The position numbers and the translations under genes were made by a program. Shown here piece by piece: positions 56,812-64,000 of a DNA stretch of 64,000 nt (its first letter is position 1; every line of letters begins with the position of its first letter). The notes under the pieces are model-generated. The model made no database searches and had not been told where the DNA came from. It worked only from the letters and a program-made list of their open reading frames with translations. This DNA is from Zingiber officinale (lineage: Eukaryota > Streptophyta > Magnoliopsida > Zingiberales > Zingiberaceae), in the NCBI RefSeq assembly GCF_018446385.1, contig NC_055987.1, positions 9,199,705 to 9,263,704 on the forward strand, in the 5' to 3' direction.

Positions 56812-57196
56812 ATGACAAGTTCTTCACAGTCGTATGCTTCTATCCCTCGACTCTGGTACACATCAATAGAGTCTAGGTTCGATGGAGGCAACGTTGAGAG
56901 CTTGAGAGATGTATTCGAAATCCCTTCTGATTATCAGATCGTTCTACATTCTCCCTCCGATCAGCCCAATTCTCCGCCGATCGGATGCATCTATTTCTTC
57001 CGGGATCAATTTATCACCGGTCTACGGTTTCCCCTTCATCCCTTTATTCCTGCAGTTTGTAAATATTTTCGCATTTCCCTTCCTCAACTTGTGCCGAACT
57101 CCTTTCGACTATTGTGCGGTGTCATCGTTTTATTTCGTTTGCACGGCATCCCCCTTACTCCCCAGGTCTTCCACTATTTTTTGTTGGATCGTGAAG
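56812..57196 (+). pseudogene. Tat antisense ORF, second copy, truncated
   Basis: The frame from ATG 56812 (MTSSSQSYASIPRLWYTSIE) follows the first copy block by block: PSDQPNSPPIGCIYFFRDQF, FRISLPQLVPNSFRLLCGVI and LHGIPLTPQVFHYFLLD. It is then cut by the LTR at 57197. By eye roughly half the residues match the copy at 35319, and the ATG, its TATA-like box and its place beside the LTR are the same. Between copies the hydrophobic and aromatic positions are kept, which suggests selection on the protein. The coiled-coil end is lost or lies beyond the window. Confidence 0.85.
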
Positions 57197-57698
57197 TGTC
57201 GATAGAGGGGGGGGGTGAATATCGATTCGAAAACAACGTTGAAAAGAGTTAAGCGCAACGGAATTTAAAAGAACAGACACAGTAATTTTACTTCGTTCGG
57301 AGCCTATGACGACTCCTACTCGAAGGCCCGTACTCTGTGAGTACTTTCGTTGGGCAATCACTATCAATTCGAATGATGATTACAAAATAATTAAGTACAA
57401 GAATTGATGGAAATAAAATACTGACAAGAGAAGAAAAATTAGACTTAAGAAAGCGCTTTGTCGGAATAGCCTCGCGGCGTCACAGGAGCGTAGAGCAGCA
57501 GAGCAAGCAGTAGATTCTCAGTTGATATTGAAGCTCCACCCCTGGGGCTTCTTTTATATGCTGCTCTGGGTGCCTGGATCCCTTCCAGGCGCCCTGGTGC
57601 GATATGGCAAGTCTAATCAGCAAACTCCACGTGGCGACGACTCGGCTTGGATAAAACTTGCCTCCGGGCGCCCGGTTCCCTTCCGGGCGCGGACCCCT
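57197..57698 (-). repeat. Partial copia-type LTR inserted in the Tat fragment
   Basis: It starts TGTCGATAGAGGGGGGGGGT, the reverse of the AAACCCCC end of the LTRs near 47220, and continues with AGCGCAACGGAA as in the solo LTR at 8212 (AGCGCAGCGGAA). CGGGCGCCCGGTTCCC blocks are like the U3 at 46700. A minus-strand TATAAAAGAAGCC lies near 57550. It is cut at 57698 by the next element; the other part should lie beyond 64000. Confidence 0.8.
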
Positions 57699-59513
57699 TG
57701 ATAACCATGATTTTGGCTATACTATTTTGAATCATAATGCATGTTTTTATTGGTTTATTCATAGTTTAATCTCACATTAGCATCGTATCTCAATATTGCA
57801 TTTGATTTTGGACATAATTGTAAATTAGCTAATTTTCATGGTATTTGATGTTAATATTTGTTTATTATTTTGTAGGCATCAAAAGGGTCATGGACCCGAT
57901 CAGATCAGGCTATATTTGGGCTCAAATCAAGGGCTAATCAAGTCGATCAAGCCTCGGAGCATTATAGGCCGTTCATCCAAGATTGATCAGATCTGAGCCA
58001 TCCGTTGAGCATCTGGTTTATCCAACCTAAGGAGGGGTATATCTGGACTATTGATGAAGATCCAGAGGTTTTTAGTTCGATCTGAAGATGTCTCCACCGT
58101 TAATCGAGATCAGAGCATTCTTGGCCGTCGGATCAAATCTGAGGGAGGTTTAAAACATTGAGAAGCTACAGTGAACACCTTGGACTCGGCGTTCGTGATT
58201 TCTCCACTGTAGCTGCTTCTTCTCCGTCGCGACGCCGCAGTCTCCATTCCCACATTCCAGATCCGCGAGCTGATCTTCTTCGTCGCCGGCGATCTCCTAG
58301 CTTCTGGTGTTCATCGTCCGAGGTCAGGAAGCGGTTGAGGGTGTTTCCCAGTCCGTGAGCTCGAGGTTCTGTTCCCCTTCCCGCGATCCAGGCAGAGGGT
58401 GTTTCCCATGCTCTGCGATTTCATCAGCCACCGGAGCTCGAAGGGTGTTTCTCAGAAGCTTCGGATTTCATTCCATCTTCATACCATTTGCTGAATTCGC
58501 ACCGATCTGATCAATTGGCCAGATGAAGCAAATTTCCAGAGTTGAGCTCCTGTTCTTCGTGCGATGTGTGTGCAGCCGATTCGTGAGCCCGAAGGGCGGT
58601 TTCCAGAGGCAGTGAACGAGAAGATGCATTAGCTGGAAGCTTGTTTTTCGTTGGTGGTCACCCGAAGGGTGTTTCTCAGAGGTGCTCTGTTTCTTGGCAG
58701 ATTGAAGAAGTTTTGATTCGGATTTGGATGTGGAATGCTTAGGGTTTAGTTTTTATTATCTTTGTCTTTAAATTGTTCATCACATTGCTCAGATCTATGA
58801 TCTGATTTACTTTCCTGCAATTCCATTTCTTATTCCTTGTTTGCAACTTTGATTCTCTTTAGATTTCTGCAATTTTGAACCAAATTCAGCTACTAACTTA
58901 GTGTGCAATCTGAATTTTAAGTAGCTATCTAATTGTAGCTAGCTAATTAATTTGTAATCTAGATTTTGTTTTGAATTCTCTAGATTGGCTCATGTAAGCT
59001 AGTGTTAGTTTCAATTCAAGGAATTAGAAAACTTTTGATCTATTCATTGAACTTGTTTTGATTGTGATTATGCTTGGAAATTGAATGTTTAACTTGAGCT
59101 TGTGATTTGTTATCTCTGTCCAAGTTTAGTTATTTGAGCTTAAGAAATTGATTGAAATTGTGATTGTGAATTAGAGAGATGGTTATTGATTTATTTAATT
59201 CAATGATGCTTAATTGTTAACAACTTGAATTGAAAGAAGTTTAATCATGTTTAGATGAGGATGAATTATCTTTAGTTCTGTTCTTGAAGGCATTAGATGA
59301 AGACAAATTGAATTGTAAGTCAAATGATGTACTTAATTGACCTTATTGATGTAAGAATTTAATTGGCATCAATTCTAGGATTTACACACTCACTAGTTAA
59401 CCTTGGAAAAATATGACTTGGGACTCCTTACTACACGTGTTATTTTAGTTAATGTGAATTTCTAATCTTTATCAATTTGGGGTGCCACGTGACATGCAAA
59501 AAGGCCGACACCA
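57699..59513 (+). repeat. 5' LTR of the large element, about 1.8 kb
   Basis: It begins TGATAACCATGATTTTGGCT just where the copia LTR stops, and ends GGCCGACACCA before the primer site. A GC-richer middle (58180-58480) contains open frames without recognised products. The partner LTR is not in the window. Confidence 0.7.
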
Positions 59514-59518
59514 AATTT

Positions 59519-59536
59519 TAGCGCCGTTGCCGGGGA
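59519..59536 (+). other. Primer binding site, tRNA-Asp type
   Basis: TAGCGCCGTTGCCGGGGA differs in one base from TGGCGCCGTTGCCGGGGA, the site used by Athila and Tat/Ogre elements, and lies five bases after the LTR. Confidence 0.9.
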
Positions 59537-59765
59537 GACTAACTAGTAGTGTGTGTTGATTTTAGATTGATCATTGATTGATTTTATTTGTTAGCATGTT
59601 GATTGATTTGATTGCTTATTTTCTTTTTGTATTTCCATGTTGGGTTGTTCTTGAATTATTAATTGCTTTTACTGTTCATGATTTCATGAGATTGAAATTT
59701 TATGCTTTTGAATCTTCTAATCTTAATTTCTAGTGTTGTAGTGAAGAACAGGAGATTTCTTTAGC

Positions 59766-60722
59766 ATGGATCCATATTTTCAGAATTTTGGAGGTGGAAT
59801 GGAGAGTTATCAGTGTTTTCAGCCCGAGTATCAATATTACCCAAACATGGATCAACAAAATAGGTATGATTCATTTTCAAATGGTTTTAATGCTAATTGG
59901 GTGGATAATTCATGTTTCAGGTATGAAAGTGCACAAGGGCCATTTATTGAGCCATATCCAGCTTACCAAAGTTCATATGGATTTCAAGAAGTTTCAACAA
60001 ATTCTTTGCAAAATTCTTTTCAACAAAATGAACCTCAGATGGATGAGTCAACATGGAAACTCAAGGAGATTATGCAACAAATGAGAGAGCATCAATAGCA
60101 ACAATTTTCAAGGATTCATAACATACAATTACAAATAGATCAAATTGCATCATCCATCAATCAGTTGCAAACACAAAACGCCAATGAAGAGATGGATTAT
60201 GGAGATCTTGTCAGGCCTGACACTGCATCTACTTCTTCATTTGATTCTTTAAGTACTTTTTATTGTTGTGATGATGTAGATGAACGTATTTTTGATTCTA
60301 CTAATGATGTTGCTCTAGATGTTGTGAATGATGCAGGTATTGATGTTGGAGATGATTTAAGTGTAGGGGAATGCTTACTGGAAACATTACCTCAAGAACC
60401 ACCAAGAATTGAAGATATAAGTGTAGGGACTTGTGCTATGGAGCCAAGCACCCAAGAATCACTACATGAGGATGAACATTCACCAGAACCAGAGCATGAG
60501 CCATTTATTGATGAAAAGGAGGTAACAATCACCACTCCAGGTACCTATCAACTTAACAAGGTGAGTCTTTCTTGTGATTTATCAGAAAATTTAATTGAGG
60601 TACCAATTGTTGATTTCATTAGTTGTGATTCAATTCTTGATAAATTTTATACCCACACTAATATTCTCCTATTTTCTTTTTACCCCACATGTGTATGGGA
60701 GGGTTTTTCTTTTGTTGACTGA
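59766..60722 (+). pseudogene. ORF of the large element, gag-derived (?), one amber stop
   Basis: The frame opens MDPYFQNFGGGMESYQCFQP, rich in Gln, Tyr, Asn and Phe. It crosses one TAG at 60096 (MREHQ, stop, QQFSRIHN), then contains LQIDQIASSINQLQTQ, similar in style to the linker after gag in Athila-type elements. A long acidic part (YCCDDVDERIFDSTND, VGDDLSVGECLLETLPQEPP) ends at 60722. No capsid or zinc-knuckle motif was seen. Its start 230 bases after the primer site and its forward direction place it where gag belongs. Function unknown; the link to gag is an inference from position and the INQLQ segment. Confidence 0.55.
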
Positions 60723-60724
60723 CG

Positions 60725-60910
60725 TTGTAGGAGAACATAAGCTTCCGGAGTGGATGCTTGAACTGAACCGCCTCCGTCCTCCAGAAAAAGCTTTCGATGG
60801 AAAAATTGTAAATAAAAAGAAGTTGATAGCAACCAAGGATACTTCGCTACCGGCGTGGATTCTTTTATTAAACCTTCTTCAACCGCCGGGAACAAGGGGA
60901 GTTTGTTTCA
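60725..60910 (+). pseudogene. Frame-shifted continuation with repeated LPxWxLxLNxLxPP module
   Basis: In the next frame the text reads HKLPEWMLELNRLRPP and, 36 residues later, SLPAWILLLNLLQPPG, two copies of one short module. The frame overlaps the end of the preceding ORF, suggesting a shift near 60700 or splicing. The module was not recognised. Confidence 0.45.
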
Positions 60911-63900
60911 ACTTAAGTTTCTTTTGCATTTTAATTCATGCTTCATGTTTAGTTTTTTCTATAATAAATTCTTTGAATACAAATGTTGATTTTCTTATTG
61001 CATTTAGTTATGATTGCAATTGGTAGTTTTCTTTTTGCATTTTATTTTTTTGAGTGTGAATAAGAAAATGGCACCCCCTAGCAAGTTTTCTATAACTTGT
61101 TAGAAGTAGGGAATGTGAGCTAGATTTAAGAATCTATTTTTGGAGTTTAATGTCAATAATGGACTTTAAATTTTCTCAAGATTTCTATTTAATGATGGAC
61201 ACTTGATTGATAAATTGGAATGATACTTTTTCATGCCTAGTAAGGATGAGCCTTAATTGAGTGATGCACTTGTATTATTGCACTCTAGAACTTGCTTTGA
61301 TTCTTTCAAAACCATAATCTAATGGATTAAATCATGTTTATGAAGGTAATTCTATTTGTTTCTTTCTTCCACACAAATCTTGCTAATTTTTCTTGATAAT
61401 CATCATAACAATTGATGTCTTTTCATTTGTAAATCTTTTGGATGTGGATACATTGCATGCTATATGATGGATATTTTGGCTAAGGTGGATTAAGTTGAAG
61501 TGTGGGGGAAAGAGTTTTTGGAGTAATGGGATGTATGAAGTAAATTGGAATGGTTCAAGATTTGGGAGAGCAAGTGTTAAAGGGTTATTTTTGGAAGAAT
61601 TTCTTGTGCCAACTGATATTCTGATTTTGAATAGCAAGGTTTTAAATTCAAGCTTTTAATATTGCAATGCCAAATAGAATCATTCCTTGAGCTTAATCAT
61701 GTATAGAGCAAGCTTAATTAGCTTTGAATTACGGAAATTAGTACCATGGTGATCCCTTGAGAACAATCTTTGTGCTGTTTTGAATTTGAAACATTTTGAC
61801 AACTATTGAGTTAAATCTGTGTTTGCTTAGAAAAGACTGAAATGAGTTGGAATCAGTATGTGCAGAAATGAGTTGAGAGTAAAAAGTTTCTGGAACTGAA
61901 GTAGTGAGGCAGTGTACTTAAACAACATTCAGAGTTTAAGAAGGGAGAATTCAGAAGTTGAAAAATGCCCAAATCACTGAAGTCTGTACAAAACTATTCT
62001 TTGATGATTGAAACGAAATGGATCAAGATATTATTGATTGAATGTGAGAGCTGGAGTCTCTACAAAACAGAAATGCAGTTGCAAAGCTCAAGCTGGAAAC
62101 TGTTAAATGCTGAAATATAGATCTGTTTCTGAAAACCTGATCAAGGAGCAGGATTTGAATTTTAATTAGTGATTGTCATTCAATTCAAGAAGCAACTCAG
62201 AGGGAGTCATGAGCATTCAAAAGGAAAAATGAATATAATAATGACCAATTGATACTTTTAATGGTGATGAACTTAAATGTGTTGCATCCACTTGAAATTT
62301 TGTTTTCTATCAGGAAGCTTGATCCGAAGTCCAAGGAATCATAATGGAAACTGAACCATTTAAATGCAGAAATCTAGAAATGTAAAGCTGCTGTTTAGAG
62401 ATCTCAAATCTGCAAAAGCATGTTTAAAACAGTGAGGAAATGCAGAAACAATGAGCTGTAGTGACTTGTGTGAATCAACATTCGAGATTCAATTCATAAG
62501 CTGAATTAGATAAAATTTAGGAAATATCAAACTGTTGTAATGGAAATCAGTGAAGGTTGCAGTTTTTACAGAGAAAGAGTTTCAGTTACTGATACTGAAT
62601 AGTGCTTATGGAGCTGGAATTTCACAGGGATACAGGGAATTTGATTGCTGAATCTGGTTAGTTGGTTCAAGAATTAAGTGATGAAATTGGCTTCCTCTGA
62701 AAAAGAATAAAAATAAAAGTTGAAGGAACAAAAATAGAGGAAAGAAAGGAGAAACAGAAAAGCAGAAATTCTGTTGGAGCTGGAGCTTTGCTGAATTAAG
62801 CAACTTAGAGGGAGTTGTGGAGCTTTTTCTGATTGCATTTTCTATTTGGGTGTTGCTGTGAATAAATTTTGGAATGCAGAAATGCTAATGTGGAACAATG
62901 GCAAGGCTGAATTTGAAACTGATTGCAGTTGTTTGAATGAAAATTTGTAGGAATTGAATTCTGAATTTTCAGAATCAGAGCAAGGTTGAATATGGAAGTG
63001 GTTGTTGGGGCAATTATTTTAAAATGCTATTGTTTGGAATGCTGATTTAAATGTTTTCATATACATAATTGATTCTAAATATTGCCTTGGTGTAGCCATT
63101 GCAAAAATTTGGAAATGGAGATTGAGGTTTGGCTGAAAATTTCAAGCTGCTGAAACTGTGCAGAATCTAAACCAATTCTCTTTTAGCTCTGTTCAGAATC
63201 TAAGAAGAATTGAAGGCAAGTTAGATTGGATTGAGATCAAACGCTTCAAGAGAATTCAATTTTTAGGTTATATCAAGAGGTTTCTGAAAATCTGAAGTTG
63301 ATGAAAGGTAAGAACAGTTAGCTGTTAGAGTTGCTGAAAATTAGATTAAGACAAAGATTCAAACTGAAATTGGGAGAGTATCATTTTATTCATGAAGAGT
63401 TAGAAGAGAGTACCATTTAGTCTGCATTGATACTCGAAGAAGACCAAGAGTAGTATCTTAATCAAGAGAGGAAGAAAACTTAATACACAGTATCAACAGA
63501 TTGTGTGTCTTATGCCGAGGATTGATACATTTGTTGTGAGAGTAGAAAAGCTGTAATGTTTGGATGGTTTTTAAAATGAAAGAAAATTCAATGGAGAGCA
63601 AGTTAAAACAACTTAGAATTCCTGAAATTGATACTATGGAGATCTTGTATAGAGCTTTGGAAATCTGGTTGTGGCAGTGTGTAGCTGACAGAGATGCATA
63701 ATTGAAAACAAGGTAACTGCTGGTGAAAAGGAGCATGTGCAACCACTGGAAACTGATAATTATGGATTATCATTTTAAATTCAAGTGGTATGCCCCCTTC
63801 AATTGATAGAATACTTCAATTTGGAACATTATATGGTCAGAAATGAAAATTATGTCAGCACTGGAGATTTAAAACAGCAAGACCTTACAAACTTAATATC

Positions 63901-64000
63901 TTCACTGAACATCTGTTGTGCTAATCTTGTGACTTATATTCTGAATTAAAAGGTGATTGAATTCAAGTTTTTATTGATTGGATGCTAAATGAGGGACATG
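60911..64000 (+). other. Non-coding internal part of the large element
   Basis: From about 61800 the plus strand is rich in purines, with loosely recurring phrases such as GAAATGCAGAAA, AATTTGAATT and TGGAGCTGG. No long open frame was found. The minus-strand frame at 63458-63742 has no recognised domain. Confidence 0.5.

Larger units (their letters stand above)
55130..57196 (-). mobile_element. Second Tat element fragment (3' LTR plus antisense ORF)
   Basis: It consists of an LTR of about 921 bp followed by CTCAAGTCTAGTCGAAGGAGG (near 56061), the same phrase that follows the left LTR of the first Tat copy, and then the antisense ORF. It is cut at 57196 by another LTR. It belongs to a related but clearly different Tat family. 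Confidence 0.88.
57699..64000 (+). mobile_element. Large Ty3-type element (Athila/Tat-like LARD?), incomplete at window edge
   Basis: A presumed 1.8-kb LTR is followed by a tRNA-Asp primer site and more than 4.4 kb of internal DNA with one non-standard ORF. No protease, reverse transcriptase or integrase is seen up to the window end. This fits a large retrotransposon derivative that needs others to move, but pol could lie further on. Confidence 0.75.

Noticed and set aside
58158-58510. Plus-strand open frames of 66-67 codons
   Set aside because: They sit in the middle of the 1.8-kb LTR, with no recognised product.
62606-63742. Minus-strand open frames at the right edge
   Set aside because: Low-complexity Leu/Phe/Ser-rich text opposite a purine-rich non-coding stretch.

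Overview
This is a stretch of a plant nuclear genome. The signs are spliced genes of recognisable plant families (a DegP14-like protease and an ARGOS/OSR protein), plant classes of transposon (hAT, PIF/Harbinger, L1-type LINE, Ty3 Tat/Athila types, copia Sirevirus-like, tRNA-derived SINEs) and plant-type primer binding sites. A monocot, perhaps Zingiberales, is a guess from the look of the LTR families and is not proven. No organelle, bacterial or viral gene cluster was seen.

Layout. 1-8.2 kb: a decayed LINE followed by a complete hAT element (4448-7371) with a perfect 8-bp target duplication. 8.2-10.0 kb: a solo LTR (8212-10024) with a 5-bp duplication, full of short palindromes and minisatellites. 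10-12 kb: AT-rich DNA with two inverted copies of one MITE and a 63-bp duplication. 12.0-13.2 kb: an intact ARGOS/OSR-type gene. 13.2-17.4 kb: AT-rich DNA, minisatellites and SINEs. 17.4-24.2 kb: a ten-exon DegP14-like serine protease gene on the minus strand. Its model gives 425 residues with a complete His-Asp-Ser triad and one GC-AG intron. 24.7-28.6 kb: a PIF/Harbinger element with both ORFs, inserted about 0.5 kb upstream of the protease start. 28.8-30.9 kb: a symmetric fold-back structure built of alternating palindromic modules around a central stretch that holds an exon-like segment. 31.5-32.8 kb: a TTA-flanked terminal-inverted-repeat element filled by a long polypyrimidine tract. 33.6-33.9 kb: a SINE with its duplication.

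33.97-44.57 kb: a complete Tat-type Ty3 retrotransposon on the minus strand (LTRs 689 and 686 bp, duplication GGGAT). Its gag-pol is decayed, but it carries an extra antisense ORF that looks spliced and has its own TATA-like box. 44.6-52.3 kb: broken copia (Sirevirus-like) LTR pieces, two of them joined tail to tail, and one element with gag but no pol. 54.3-54.7 kb: remains of an AUX/IAA gene (domains III and IV). 55.1-64 kb: a nested stack. A second Tat fragment with the same antisense ORF is cut by a copia-type LTR, which is cut in turn by a large Ty3-type element with a 1.8-kb LTR, a tRNA-Asp primer site and one long non-canonical ORF. That element runs off the window.

Only two genes are likely to serve the host: the ARGOS-like gene (organ size, ethylene response) and the DegP14-like protease. 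Nothing suggests they act together. Almost everything else is transposon in various states of decay. The most unusual items are the antisense ORF kept in two independent Tat copies, the modular fold-back element with its exon-like core, and the ORF of the large element at the right edge.
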